Positions 1-9,630 of a DNA stretch of 28,189 nucleotides are shown here, piece after piece; position 1 is the stretch's first letter; every line of letters starts with the position of its first letter. A program made the position numbers and the translations under genes. The notes beneath the pieces were generated by a model, which was not told where the DNA came from, did not search any database, and saw only the letters and a program-made list of their open reading frames with translations. The DNA is from CAYLUN01 sp964386865 (lineage in GTDB: Bacteria > Verrucomicrobiota > Kiritimatiellia > RFP12 > UBA1067): positions 1-28,189 of the forward strand of contig CAYLUN010000074.1 in NCBI GenBank assembly GCA_964386865.1. The letters are read 5' to 3'.

Positions 1-1689
1 TACCTGCCTGAGCGCATGAACCTGCCCACACCCTGGGAGCAGGAGGATGCGTTCAAGACGCTCGACCAGATGAACCTGCGCGTGCTGCGCACCTGGAACC
101 TGCCCATACGGGGCCCCAAGGAACAGAAGAAGCCCTGGCACTATGTGCTCGGGCCCGGCGAGTTCAACGAAGAGGCCTTCCGGTGCACGGATCACATGCT
201 CGCCTTAGCGAACCAATACAAGGTGCGGGTGATCTTCGCGCTCACCGCCGGCTCGGGCGACTACCTCGGCGGCATCGGCCAGTACGCCGAGCATCGAGGC
301 AGGAAGCGCGAGGAGTTCTTCACCGATCCGCAGGTGAAGGAGGACTACAAGGCCACCGTCCGCTTCGTGCTCAGCCGCATGAACACCGTGACGGGCGTCC
401 GCTACCAGGAGGACAAGGCGGTGCTCGCCTGGCAGTTCGGCAACGAGATGCACACAGCGCCCGCCGCCTGGCTCTCGGAGATGGCCGCCTTCATCAAGAG
501 CCTCGACGCCAACCACCTCGTGGCGGAAACCGTACACATTCCGGGCAAGCCGATGACCATCGACCCGAACATCGATCTCGTCACCCGCCATCTGTACACC
601 AGCTACGAGGGTGTGGGCGGCGAGTGGCCGGAAGCCATGCGCAGGGAAATGGCCGTGCTCAAGGAGCAGCGGCCGCTGTTCATCGGCGAGTTCGGCCCCT
701 ACATCAACAGCACGAACTTCCGCCATGAGAGCGCCGTGGAAAAGACGCGGGAGTTCCTGGACTACGTCGAAAGCGAGCCCGGCATCTGCGGCTCGCTCAT
801 CTGGAGCATGTATTTTCGCCACGAGGCGGGCGGCTTCTACTGGCACCAGATCATGACCTTCCCGGCTGCCTGGTCCTATCACTATCCCGGGTTCCCGAGC
901 GCCGAGGCCCAATGCGAGATCGGCCTGATGCGGGCCCTGCGCGAGGCGGGTTTCAAGATTCAGGGGCTTCCGGTTCCGCCGGTTCCGGTGCCGGAGTCAC
1001 CGCACCTGCTGCCGATCGGCGAGGTGCCGATGTTCTCCTGGCGCGGTTCGGTCGGTGCGACCGGTTACGATATCCAGCGCGCCGAAGGGCCCGCAGGCCC
1101 GTGGGCCACCATCGCCCAAAATGTCTCAGACGCGGACATCGCCTACCGTCCACTTTTCAGCGACACGACCGCCCGGTCGGGCCAGAGTTACAGCTACCGC
1201 ATCATCGCCCGCAACGAGTCGGGCGTTTCGCAGCCCTCGAACGTCGTAGGCCCGGCCCGGGTGAAGCGCGTCTGCCTGGCGGACGAACTCCAGGACTTTT
1301 CCAGCGCCCTCGCAAAGTCGGCCGGCTTGAAGCTCAACAACGACTACAACGCCCTCTACGCCGAGTACCTCTTCCGCGCCCAAGGCAACACCAACGATTG
1401 GATCACCTACCAGGTTCCCGCCTCGATCGAGTCGGTGAAAGTGGCCGGTTTCTGTTCCAAGGAAGCCGCCGATTTCGAGCTGCGGGTCTCTTCCGACGGC
1501 AACACTTTCACGGCGCTCAAGCCACAGCGAACCGAGCGCCGGCTTCCCAGCCCGCCCGGTGGCGCGGCTGGCGGCCAGCGCCGCACGCAGGTCGAATACG
1601 CGTGTGCCGTCCCCGACGGACAGCGGTACCTGCAAGTGGCCTGGGCCGGGCCGGCCGAGTTGGACCGCGTAGAGATCTATTTTCGTTAG
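1..1689 (+). CDS. GH5-like endoglycosidase with Fn3 domain and C-terminal binding module (5'-partial)
   Basis: The reading frame is open to the window edge, so the first ATG (base 16) is probably internal and the 5' end is missing. Numbering from that Met, residues 1-300 form a clan GH-A (beta/alpha)8 barrel most like GH5 mannanases/cellulases. The visible landmarks are FGNE (E144, acid/base), the His-x-Tyr strand (H192, Y194), IGEFG (E225, nucleophile) and the Trp of LIWSM (W263). A Pro/Val-rich linker (about 318-328) leads to a fibronectin type III-like domain (about 330-415). A last beta-rich stretch (about 416-557) looks like a discoidin/CBM-type module, but I do not recognise its family. 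Known GH5 enzymes cleave beta-1,4-mannan or glucan internally; the substrate here is inferred only. The next gene starts 18 bp downstream in the same direction. Any export signal would lie in the missing N-terminus. Confidence 0.8.
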   Translation, partial: YLPERMNLPTPWEQEDAFKTLDQMNLRVLRTWNLPIRGPKEQKKPWHYVLGPGEFNEEAFRCTDHMLALANQYKVRVIFALTAGSGDYLGGIGQYAEHRGRKREEFFTDPQVKEDYKATVRFVLSRMNTVTGVRYQEDKAVLAWQFGNEMHTAPAAWLSEMAAFIKSLDANHLVAETVHIPGKPMTIDPNIDLVTRHLYTSYEGVGGEWPEAMRREMAVLKEQRPLFIGEFGPYINSTNFRHESAVEKTREFLDYVESEPGICGSLIWSMYFRHEAGGFYWHQIMTFPAAWSYHYPGFPSAEAQCEIGLMRALREAGFKIQGLPVPPVPVPESPHLLPIGEVPMFSWRGSVGATGYDIQRAEGPAGPWATIAQNVSDADIAYRPLFSDTTARSGQSYSYRIIARNESGVSQPSNVVGPARVKRVCLADELQDFSSALAKSAGLKLNNDYNALYAEYLFRAQGNTNDWITYQVPASIESVKVAGFCSKEAADFELRVSSDGNTFTALKPQRTERRLPSPPGGAAGGQRRTQVEYACAVPDGQRYLQVAWAGPAELDRVEIYFR

Positions 1690-1707
1690 AGCGGAAGGAC
1701 ATCAAAC

Positions 1708-2958
1708 ATGAACCGACGAACCTTCATCCAAGCCTCGCTCACCGTCACGTTCGCGCAATGGATGCACGCTGCCGACAAACGGCCGCCGCGCATCCTGCTG
1801 CGCTCGTCCTGGCAGACCGAGAACATCGGCGACATCGCTCACACGCCGGGCGTGCTCGCGCTGCTCGAAAAGCACCTGCCAGAGGCGGAGGTGCGGCTGT
1901 GGCCCAGCAGCGTCGGCAATGGGGTGGAGGAGTTACTGATGAAGCGCTTCCCCAAGCTCAGAATCGTCAAGGGGCGCGAAGCCGTCCTGACCGCGTTCGC
2001 CGAGTGCGATTTCCTGCTGCATGGCTCCGGCCCTTCGCTCGTGGCCGCGAAGGACGTGGCGCGCTGGCGTAAGGAAACCGGGAAGCCCTACGGAGTCTAC
2101 GGCATCACCCTCAGTAGCCTCGCGGCTTACTCGTGGGAGTCCGCCGAGGGGCTCGATCTGCGCCCGATCCTGAATGAGGCGAAGTTCGTTTACTTCCGCG
2201 ATTCCGCGTCGCTCCAGACGATCAAGGCCGCTGGTGTGCGCTGCCCGATCATGGAGTTCTGTCCCGAGGGCTCGTTCGCTGTGGATCTTCGGAATGACGA
2301 GGCCGCCGCTGCCTTCCTCAAGGCGAACGCGCTCGAGGAGGGCCAGTTTCTCTGCTGCATCCCGCGCTACCGCCACACGCCCTATTGGAAGATCAAGAAG
2401 GGTGTCGGCTTTGATGAAAAGAAGCACGCGCGGAACGAAGCGATGAAGGAGCACGACCTCGCGCCGTTGCGGGAGGCCATCGTTGCCGTGGTTCGGCAGA
2501 CCCAGTTCAAAGTGCTCGTCTGCCCGGAGGACATGAGCCAGATGGCAATAGGCAAGGAGATGCTCGTGGACAAGCTGCCCGACGATGTGAAGGCGCGGGT
2601 CGTCTGGCGACCGAACTATTGGCTCACCGATGAAGCCCTCAGCACCTATGTGCGCAGCGCCGGCCTCTTTGGCGCGGAAATGCACAGCCCCATCCTGTGC
2701 ATCGGCAACGGCATCCCGGCCATCGTTTGCCGCTGGGCCGAACAGACGACCAAAGGCATCATGTGGCGCGACATCGGTCTCGGCGAGTGGCTCTTCGACT
2801 TCGACAACGAGGCGGAAGTCAAGGCCATGCCCGCCGCCGTGCTCGCAATGGCTAAGGATCCCGCCGCCGCAAAAGCCAAAGCTGAGAAGGCTCGCGAGTT
2901 CGTCCAGCAGCGCCAGCGCGAGACGATGATGGAATTGAAGCGAAACCTACAGGGGTAA
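1708..2958 (+). CDS. Tat-exported polysaccharide pyruvyl transferase-like protein
   Basis: This 416-aa protein matches the polysaccharide pyruvyl transferase family. Recognisable blocks are the N-terminal NIGD segment, HGSGPS near residue 107, RDSASLQTI, and the C-terminal AEMHSPILCIGNGIPAI block that resembles the sugar-nucleotide-transferase-like end of the family. Family members usually move pyruvate from phosphoenolpyruvate onto sugars of exopolysaccharide or cell-wall polymers, in the cytoplasm. Here the N-terminus begins MNRRTFIQ followed by a short hydrophobic run ending near AAD, a good twin-arginine (Tat) signal, which would place a folded protein outside the inner membrane. GGAAGG at 1693-1698 is a good ribosome site for this ATG. 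It lies between two exported carbohydrate enzymes with 18-bp and 8-bp gaps. The real reaction of an exported member is unknown; it may have been repurposed. Confidence 0.8.
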   Translation: MNRRTFIQASLTVTFAQWMHAADKRPPRILLRSSWQTENIGDIAHTPGVLALLEKHLPEAEVRLWPSSVGNGVEELLMKRFPKLRIVKGREAVLTAFAECDFLLHGSGPSLVAAKDVARWRKETGKPYGVYGITLSSLAAYSWESAEGLDLRPILNEAKFVYFRDSASLQTIKAAGVRCPIMEFCPEGSFAVDLRNDEAAAAFLKANALEEGQFLCCIPRYRHTPYWKIKKGVGFDEKKHARNEAMKEHDLAPLREAIVAVVRQTQFKVLVCPEDMSQMAIGKEMLVDKLPDDVKARVVWRPNYWLTDEALSTYVRSAGLFGAEMHSPILCIGNGIPAIVCRWAEQTTKGIMWRDIGLGEWLFDFDNEAEVKAMPAAVLAMAKDPAAAKAKAEKAREFVQQRQRETMMELKRNLQG

Positions 2959-2966
2959 CCAACACC

Positions 2967-5900
2967 ATGTTCAGCACCCGCATCATTGTCAGCGCACTGT
3001 CGCTCGTGCTCTCGGCCTGCCATCCCGCAGCAGGTGCTGCCGCACCGCTCACACCCATCCCGGACAAAGTGCCGGGCGCGGTAGCGGACAAACAGGATTT
3101 TCAGATTCCCGACCGCGTGCAACTGACCGGCTGGCTTGGCACGCGCATCATGGCCAGCGAGACCAACAGGCTCGTGAAGGTGGACACGGGCCGGCTCTTA
3201 GAAGGCTATCGCCATCGCCCCGGTCGCCAGTCATGGGACGGCGAACACGTCGGCAAATGGCTGCACGCCGCGACGCTGGCTTGGGTTTATACGGGCGACC
3301 CGGCGTTGCGCGCGAAGCTGGACGAAACCGCCGCTGAACTTTGCAAGTGTCAGCTTGAGGACGGCTATCTCGGTACGTATGAGGACGCCAAACGCTGGAC
3401 CTCGTGGGATGTCTGGGCGCACAAATACAACCTCATCGGCCTGGTCACATACATGCGCTACACCGGCAATCTCGCGCCCTTGCCGACTTGCCAGCGCATG
3501 GCCGACCTGCTCTGCAAGACATTCGGCGACGCGCCCGGTCAGTGCGACCTTGTATCATCCGCTGTTGGCAGCCACGCGGGCATGGCTTCCACGAGCGTGC
3601 TTGAGCCCATGACGTTGCTCTACCGTTTCACGGGCGAGAAACGCTATCTGGATTTCTGTAACTATATCCTTCGCGCTTGGGAACAGCCGAACGGGCCGCG
3701 CATCGTTTCGCGCCTGCTGGATCATCAGGGCGTGGATAAGGTGGGCAACGCGAAAGCCTACGAGATGCTCTCCTGCCTCAACGGCGCGCTGGAACTTTAC
3801 CGCACCACCGGCAACACGAATGTGCTCACCGCCTGCCTCAACGCGTGGCAGGACATCGTCGCGCACCGGCTCTACCTCACCGGCGCAGCCAGCAGCCGCG
3901 AGCATTTTCACGCTGACTACGATCTGCCCAACAACAATAACGTCGGCGAAACCTGCGTCACCGTCACTTGGCTGCAGTTCAACGCGCAACTTCTGCGCCT
4001 GACCGGAGAGGCGCGGTTCGCTGAGCAGCTCGAGCGCGTCGCGTTGAATCAGCTCCTCGGCGCGCAGCAGCCCGATGGCGCGGCGTGGGGTTACTACGTC
4101 CAGATGGAGGGCAAGAAGCCCTACAGCGCCACGCTCGACGGCCATTGCTGCCTCTCCAGCGGCCCGCGCGGCATCGCGTTGCTCCCGACCTTCGCCATCA
4201 CGACCGATGCCGATGGCGCAGTCATCAATCTCTACGAAGCGGGCACCGCCCATTTGACGCTGCACGACGGCACGCCGGTGACGCTGAAAGTGGAAACGCT
4301 TTATCCCGCCGAAGGCCGCATCCGCATCACCGTCGAACCGAAACCGGAAAAGGAGTTTTCCCTCAAGCTGCGCGTGCCGGCGTGGAGTCAGGACTATTCG
4401 CTCAAACCGTCCGGCGCAAGTCTGGGCAAGGACGGCTACACCACGCTGCGCCGCCCATGGAAAGCCGGCGATGTGGTGGAGTTGAACGTGAACCTCTCCC
4501 CGCGCCTCGTCCTCGGCGATCACCTGAACCAAGGCAAAGCCGCCGTGTGCTACGGCCCGCTGGTGCTGGCGGCGGAGGAAGCGCTGCTGCCCGCCTCCAG
4601 CCCATCGATCAACGCGCTGGCGCTCGCCAAGCCCGACCTCGCCGCGCTCGGCGTTACGCCCGAAGCCGCTCCGGCGGGACGGCAGACGTGGCCGGGCGCG
4701 GAGATCTTCAGGGTGAACGCGACCACGCGCAGCGGAGACGCTCCGGTCAAGACAAGCTTGATTCCCTTTGCCGACGCCGGAGCGACAGGGGCGCGTTACA
4801 AAGTCTGGCTGCCGCTGGCCGGTCAGCCGGACGCTAACGTGCTGCTCGGCGGGGTGGAGAGCCGCTCGCGTCCGGGCAACTTGAACGGCTCGATCAACGA
4901 TGACGATTTGACGAGCGGAGTGGTCACCTTTGATGGCAAGTCTGCGGCGGAAGATTGGTTCGCCGTTGCGCTGCCCCGGCCCGCGACCATTAGCCGGGTG
5001 GTGTTCGTCAACGGCGGCATCTTTCACGATGGCGGCTGGTTTGACGCCAGCAAGGGAAAACCGCGCGTTCAGATCCAGCGCACCGCCGGCGGCGAATGGG
5101 AGACGCTCGGCGAACTCGCTGAATATCCGGCGACTACCGCCACAGATGTCAAAGGCCTGAAATGGGGCAGCAACCAGTTCACCCTTCAGCTCAATGCGCC
5201 CGTAACCATGATTGCTGTCCGCGTCATCGGCGTGCCCGCTAGCGGAGACACGCCGCAGCAGGCCTTCTCGTCGTGCGCGGAACTGCAGGCCTTGGCCGAG
5301 AACACGCAGGCCGAGCCAGCGACGCGGGAAATTTCGCGCGAGCAGTTGCTGGATTCGATTCGCGGCGGTTGGGTCGGCATGCTGATCGGCGGCCTCGAAG
5401 GGCTGCCGCACGAGTTCAAATACAAGGAGCAGCCCCGCGCCACGCTGCCGGACTTCACCTTTCTTGAAAAAGGCGCTCGGTCGGACGACGACAACGACTT
5501 CGAGTGGCCGCACCTGTTCTTCATGGACCAGGAATGCGTCAGCAAGCTGCCGTATCCCCGCATCGTCGAAATCTGGAAGGCGAACATGAACGCGGGTATC
5601 TGGGTCGCGAACAAGCGGGCGCGCGAGTTGATGGATGAAGGCGTCGTGCCGCCCGCGACCGGCAGCGTCATGAATAACAAAGCCGCGTGGTATAACCTCT
5701 CTGGCCAGTTCTGCGTCGAGTCCTACGGCTTGATCGCGCCCGGGATGCCTCAGACGGCGGCGGACATCGGCCTGCATTACGCGCGCATCGCCGTTTCCGA
5801 AGAGCCGCTGCAGGCCGCGCAATTCTGGACGAGCCTTATCGCCCTGCTCACCTTTCATCAAGGCACGCTGGAGGAGGCGTTCCAACAGGCGACCGCCGCC

Positions 5901-6443
5901 GTTGATCCCAGAAGCTGCATGGCCGAAGTCGTGGCAGATTCGCGTAAGGCGTTTCATGCGTATCCCGACGACTGGAAAGCCGCGCGGCAGGAGCTTGACT
6001 CGAAGTGGCGCGTGCAACGTAAGTGGAACGACAACTCCACGCCCGTCAACGGGGCGGCTGTGTGCCTCGCGCTGCTTTACGGGAGCGACGACTTCTACCG
6101 CACCCTCCGGTATGCGATGGCCCTCGGCTACGACGCCGATTGCAACGCCGCCACGGCAGGAACAGTGGTAGGCGTGCGGGTCGGGTTTAAACGCCTCGCC
6201 GCGCTGCCGCAGTTCAAGATGCCCGACCATTATGTGAACAAGACGCGCCCGCAGTTGCCCGCCGAATGCAAGGTGAGCGAGCAAGCGGAGACGCTCTTGC
6301 GCATTGCCGAGCGCGTCATCCTCGCCAACGGCGGCGAGAAGATCACCGTTACCGGACAGACGGCTTATCGTGTTAAGCTTCAGCACCCGCGCCTCATCGA
6401 ACGGCAGCCGGAGAAGGCCGTCCGAGCGGGAGACAATCCTTGA
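2967..6443 (+). CDS. Lipoprotein fusion: GH127 (beta-L-arabinofuranosidase type) + discoidin-like + ADP-ribosylglycohydrolase-like
   Basis: An 1158-aa protein. Its N-terminus is a lipoprotein signal with lipobox LSAC (C18). Residues about 45-545 are a GH127 (former DUF1680) domain. E312 lies exactly 16 residues before E328 of GETC (E328, C330), followed by CC at 394-395. This matches the acid/base Glu and the Zn-bound Glu/Cys set with Cys nucleophile described for Bifidobacterium HypBA1. Residues about 625-775 form a beta-sandwich resembling a discoidin/CBM module. Residues about 790-1085 resemble the ADP-ribosylglycohydrolase/DraG fold: SDDDND (839-844) and GYDADCNAATAG (1054-1065) stand in for the usual metal-binding DD and GGDTDTNA motifs. 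Whether that domain removes ADP-ribose or another N/O-linked sugar is unknown. AGGGG at 2951-2955 precedes the ATG. The stop overlaps the next start by 4 bp (TTGA), suggesting translational coupling. Confidence 0.82.
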   Translation: MFSTRIIVSALSLVLSACHPAAGAAAPLTPIPDKVPGAVADKQDFQIPDRVQLTGWLGTRIMASETNRLVKVDTGRLLEGYRHRPGRQSWDGEHVGKWLHAATLAWVYTGDPALRAKLDETAAELCKCQLEDGYLGTYEDAKRWTSWDVWAHKYNLIGLVTYMRYTGNLAPLPTCQRMADLLCKTFGDAPGQCDLVSSAVGSHAGMASTSVLEPMTLLYRFTGEKRYLDFCNYILRAWEQPNGPRIVSRLLDHQGVDKVGNAKAYEMLSCLNGALELYRTTGNTNVLTACLNAWQDIVAHRLYLTGAASSREHFHADYDLPNNNNVGETCVTVTWLQFNAQLLRLTGEARFAEQLERVALNQLLGAQQPDGAAWGYYVQMEGKKPYSATLDGHCCLSSGPRGIALLPTFAITTDADGAVINLYEAGTAHLTLHDGTPVTLKVETLYPAEGRIRITVEPKPEKEFSLKLRVPAWSQDYSLKPSGASLGKDGYTTLRRPWKAGDVVELNVNLSPRLVLGDHLNQGKAAVCYGPLVLAAEEALLPASSPSINALALAKPDLAALGVTPEAAPAGRQTWPGAEIFRVNATTRSGDAPVKTSLIPFADAGATGARYKVWLPLAGQPDANVLLGGVESRSRPGNLNGSINDDDLTSGVVTFDGKSAAEDWFAVALPRPATISRVVFVNGGIFHDGGWFDASKGKPRVQIQRTAGGEWETLGELAEYPATTATDVKGLKWGSNQFTLQLNAPVTMIAVRVIGVPASGDTPQQAFSSCAELQALAENTQAEPATREISREQLLDSIRGGWVGMLIGGLEGLPHEFKYKEQPRATLPDFTFLEKGARSDDDNDFEWPHLFFMDQECVSKLPYPRIVEIWKANMNAGIWVANKRARELMDEGVVPPATGSVMNNKAAWYNLSGQFCVESYGLIAPGMPQTAADIGLHYARIAVSEEPLQAAQFWTSLIALLTFHQGTLEEAFQQATAAVDPRSCMAEVVADSRKAFHAYPDDWKAARQELDSKWRVQRKWNDNSTPVNGAAVCLALLYGSDDFYRTLRYAMALGYDADCNAATAGTVVGVRVGFKRLAALPQFKMPDHYVNKTRPQLPAECKVSEQAETLLRIAERVILANGGEKITVTGQTAYRVKLQHPRLIERQPEKAVRAGDNP
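6428..6432 (+). promoter_or_regulatory. Ribosome binding site supporting the TTG start at 6440
   Basis: GGGAG lies 7 nt before the TTG that overlaps the preceding stop codon (TTGA). The codons that follow encode a typical signal peptide, and the next in-frame ATG (codon 48) would remove it. Confidence 0.6.
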
Positions 6444-8923
6444 ACACTACTAAACTCCACTGCACCCTCCTCGCACTGGCACTCACTGCCGCCGCACAGG
6501 CCGCCGCGCCGGTGAGCGTCTCCGGCATCTACCCGCATCTCACGGTCTTCAACTCCGACCCGAAGCGCGAGAAACCAGAGATGGAGTGCGGGCTCGGAGC
6601 GGCGGTGCCGTGGGCGGGGAAGCTGTGGAGCACGACCTACACGTCGCACGCGCTCGGCCGCGGCAACGACAAGCTCTTCGCGGTCCTGCCGGATCTCTCG
6701 CTGGAGATCAGGCCCGAGAGCGTGGGCGGCACGAGCGCCTGCCGCATGATTCATCGCGAATCGAAGCAGCTATTCATCGCCTCCTATGCGATTGATGAAG
6801 CCGGCAAGGTACGAGTCATCCCGCGCGACAAGCTGCCCGGGCGGCTCACGGCGCTGGCGCGGCATCTCACCGACCCGGCGAACAAGGTGCTCTACCTCAC
6901 GCAGGAAGGCGCGGTGTATGAGGTGGACGTGCATTCGCTCGCGGTCACGGAACTGTTCAAGAAGCCGCTGCCCGGCTGGCACTACAAAGGCGCGTGGACG
7001 GCGCAGGGGCGCTTCTTTGTCGCGGCGAACGGCGAGGAGCCAGCGCCGTCGCCGTTTTGGAAGGTCGATTATACAAGCGCAGCGACGAAGTTCGAGGCTG
7101 AGAAGCTGACCTGGCCGTATCTGCAAACGCCGTATCAGCCGCTCGCCCCGCCACGCCAGAACGGCCAAACGCTTTGGAAGGGCCTCAGCGAGGACATCGG
7201 CAACCTTGGCGAGTGGGATGGCAAGGCCTGGCGCGTCCTCTCGCGGCGCCAGCATCTCGACATCACCGGCCCCGGCGGACTCGCCGGCGCGACGAGCGAT
7301 GAGGAGCCGGTCTGGGCGCTGGGTTGGGACTTGCGCTCGGCTTTCATCCAGGTGCGTGAGAAGTCGGGCACTTGGACGACCTATCGCCTGCCGAAGGCGA
7401 GTTACAGTGCCGATGGCGTGCATGGATCCAACACGGAATGGCCGCGCGTCTGCGACGTGGGCGACGGCCCGCGCCTGATGTTCCTGCACAACGGCATTTA
7501 TGAACTGCCCGTCGGTTTTCGCGATGGCCACAGCGCCGGTTTGCGGCACCTCGCCTCCACGCTCGTCACGGTCACCGACATGGCAGCGTGGAACGGCAGG
7601 CTCGTCTTCAGCCAGCAGGCGACCTCCGTACATGGCATCCCCGCGCTTGTGCCCGGCCAGCCGCACTCGAACCTGCAGTTCCTCCAGCGCGGCGACCTGC
7701 CCTTCTGGGGGCCTGCCGAAGCTCGCGGCGGGGTGTGGGTAGAGGATGCGGTAAAAGCGAACATGCCCAGCGATGCCATCCTCATCGGCGGCTACGAGCA
7801 GCGGTGCGTGCATCTCGTGAACCACGGTGACGCCGCTGTCAACTTTACCATCGAGTTGGACGCGGAAGGCGACGGTCAATGGAAAGAACTCATCACCCGA
7901 CAGTTTCCAACCCGGGGGAATGCGCCCCTCATCCTCCCGGCTAAGCTCAAAGCTCAGTGGTTGCGCGTGAAGACTGACACGGACTGCGTCGCTACCGCTT
8001 TCCTGCATGTCTCTTCACCCCGACAATCCGTGCCCGATGAAGCCCTCCTATTCGGTGGCCTCGCCCCGGCATCTGAATCCGCGGCCAGCATCGGCGGCAT
8101 CGTGCGCGCCGGCTTTCCGACTGCGAACCTGCAGTTTCTTACCCGCGATGGCCGCTACTTCGAGGTCGATGAGACACTCGCCTTCCAGGCCGTCGAAGCA
8201 ACAAACGAAGTCGCGAAGTTGCAAGCCACGCACGCGCTGACGAACGCCTTCAGCGAGGATGCGGCGTCGATCATCGTCACCCGCTACGACGGCCAGCGCT
8301 TCCGGTTGCCAAAAGGTGCCCCAGAGTTGAGCCATGACCCCGCCTCCCGCGGCGTGCGCGAGTGCATTCAGGAGCGCTACCTCGCCAACTATCAAGGTAC
8401 GTTCTACGAGGTTCCGCGCGGCGCGAAGAACCTCCCAGACTTCCAGCGCATGAAGCCTGTCGCCACGCATAACAGAGCCATCGCCGATTTCTGTACCTGG
8501 CGCGGGATGCTCGTGATGAGCGGCGTGAACCCCAACGCCATCAGCGACGGCCACATCTTCGGCAGCGCCGACGCCAAGCTCTGGTTCGGCGCGGTCGATG
8601 ACCTCTGGAAGATGGGCAAGCCCGTTGGCCACGGCGGACCGTGGAAAGACACTGCCGTGAGCGCCGGGGTACCCAGCGATGCATACCTAATGACCGGCTA
8701 CGACCAGAAGACGCTGACGCTTTCGCATGACGCCAGGGAGCCTGTCGAGTTCATTGTCGAAGTGGATTTCTATGCCGACGGCCAATGGTACAGCTACCAG
8801 CGCGTTATCGTCGAGCCGGGTAAACAGTTCACCCACGAATTTGCCAACGGCTACTCCGCGCACTGGCTGCGCGTTCAGGCGAACGCCGCTTGTCATGCGA
8901 CCGCGCAACTGAACTATCGATGA
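6440..8923 (+). CDS. Secreted protein of unknown function with internal duplication (probable beta-propeller)
   Basis: An 827-aa protein starting at TTG, chosen because GGGAG (6428-6432) sits 7 nt upstream, the start overlaps the previous stop (TTGA), and the first 23 residues make a clear Sec signal peptide ending AQAAA. I do not recognise a named family. The body has repeated short beta strands with W-G-L/F motifs typical of propeller proteins. There is a clear internal repeat: residues about 411-524 and 713-826 align, sharing GGVW/GGPW, PSDAILIGGYEQ/PSDAYLMTGYDQ, the DGQW block, the QWLRV/HWLRV strand and a terminal Cys-x-ATA strand. Each copy looks like an Ig-like cap after a propeller segment. 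No catalytic motif is evident. It may bind or recognise a glycan, or be a lyase of an unassigned type; its position between the GH127 fusion and the export cassette suggests a role in the same pathway. Confidence 0.8.
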   Translation: MNTTKLHCTLLALALTAAAQAAAPVSVSGIYPHLTVFNSDPKREKPEMECGLGAAVPWAGKLWSTTYTSHALGRGNDKLFAVLPDLSLEIRPESVGGTSACRMIHRESKQLFIASYAIDEAGKVRVIPRDKLPGRLTALARHLTDPANKVLYLTQEGAVYEVDVHSLAVTELFKKPLPGWHYKGAWTAQGRFFVAANGEEPAPSPFWKVDYTSAATKFEAEKLTWPYLQTPYQPLAPPRQNGQTLWKGLSEDIGNLGEWDGKAWRVLSRRQHLDITGPGGLAGATSDEEPVWALGWDLRSAFIQVREKSGTWTTYRLPKASYSADGVHGSNTEWPRVCDVGDGPRLMFLHNGIYELPVGFRDGHSAGLRHLASTLVTVTDMAAWNGRLVFSQQATSVHGIPALVPGQPHSNLQFLQRGDLPFWGPAEARGGVWVEDAVKANMPSDAILIGGYEQRCVHLVNHGDAAVNFTIELDAEGDGQWKELITRQFPTRGNAPLILPAKLKAQWLRVKTDTDCVATAFLHVSSPRQSVPDEALLFGGLAPASESAASIGGIVRAGFPTANLQFLTRDGRYFEVDETLAFQAVEATNEVAKLQATHALTNAFSEDAASIIVTRYDGQRFRLPKGAPELSHDPASRGVRECIQERYLANYQGTFYEVPRGAKNLPDFQRMKPVATHNRAIADFCTWRGMLVMSGVNPNAISDGHIFGSADAKLWFGAVDDLWKMGKPVGHGGPWKDTAVSAGVPSDAYLMTGYDQKTLTLSHDAREPVEFIVEVDFYADGQWYSYQRVIVEPGKQFTHEFANGYSAHWLRVQANAACHATAQLNYR

Positions 8924-8930
8924 CCAACCG

Positions 8931-9630
8931 ATGAAACGACAACTAGCTATTCTCGGTGAGTTCACCCCCAGCTTCGCGCCCCATGCAGCTACGAACGCGG
9001 CCTTTGCTCATTCATGCGCGGCACGACGCTTGAACGTCGGCGCCGAGTGGGTCTCGACGTCGGCGCTTGATGAGACGCTGTTCGACCGGTTTCACGGTAT
9101 CTGGGTGGCTCCCGGCAGCCCTTACAAGAACATGGCCAAGACTCTGTGGGCCATTCGACAGGCTCGTGAAAACGGGGTGCCCTGTCTCGGAACCTGCGGC
9201 GGCTTTCAGCACATCATCTTGGAATACGCGAGAAACGTTCTTGGCTTCGCGGATGCGCAGCACGCCGAATACGATCCCTCTGCGTCGCGGCTGTTCATTT
9301 CCCGGTTGGCCTGCTCGCTGGTCGGACGCGAGATGGAATTGCGCTTCCAGCCGGACTCTCACGTCGCACGCATCTACGGGGCGATGCAGACGCGGGAGCG
9401 CTACTACTGCAACTTCGGAGTTGCACCCGATGCGGTGGAGTTGCTGAAAAACGGCCCGCTGCGCGTTGTCGGCTCGGACGCTGAAGGCGAAGTGCGTGTC
9501 ATCGAACTGCCGGGCCACCCATTTTTCATCGGCACACTGTTTGTGCCGCAGGCCTTGTCAAAGCCAGAGAAACCGCATCCGCTGGTGACAGCGTTTTTGG
9601 AGTCGGTGGCCAACGAGGGAGAGAAGAAAC

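Noticed and set aside
912..2072. 386-codon + strand frame spanning the first two genes
   Set aside because: It crosses the end of the GH5-like gene and the start of the pyruvyl transferase-like gene in another frame and encodes an Arg/Pro-rich product with no family resemblance.
3555..6386. 943-codon open frame on the - strand opposite the GH127 fusion gene
   Set aside because: It is antisense to a well-supported gene, is rich in Arg, Gly, Ala and His with no recognisable domain, and is typical of GC-rich shadow frames.
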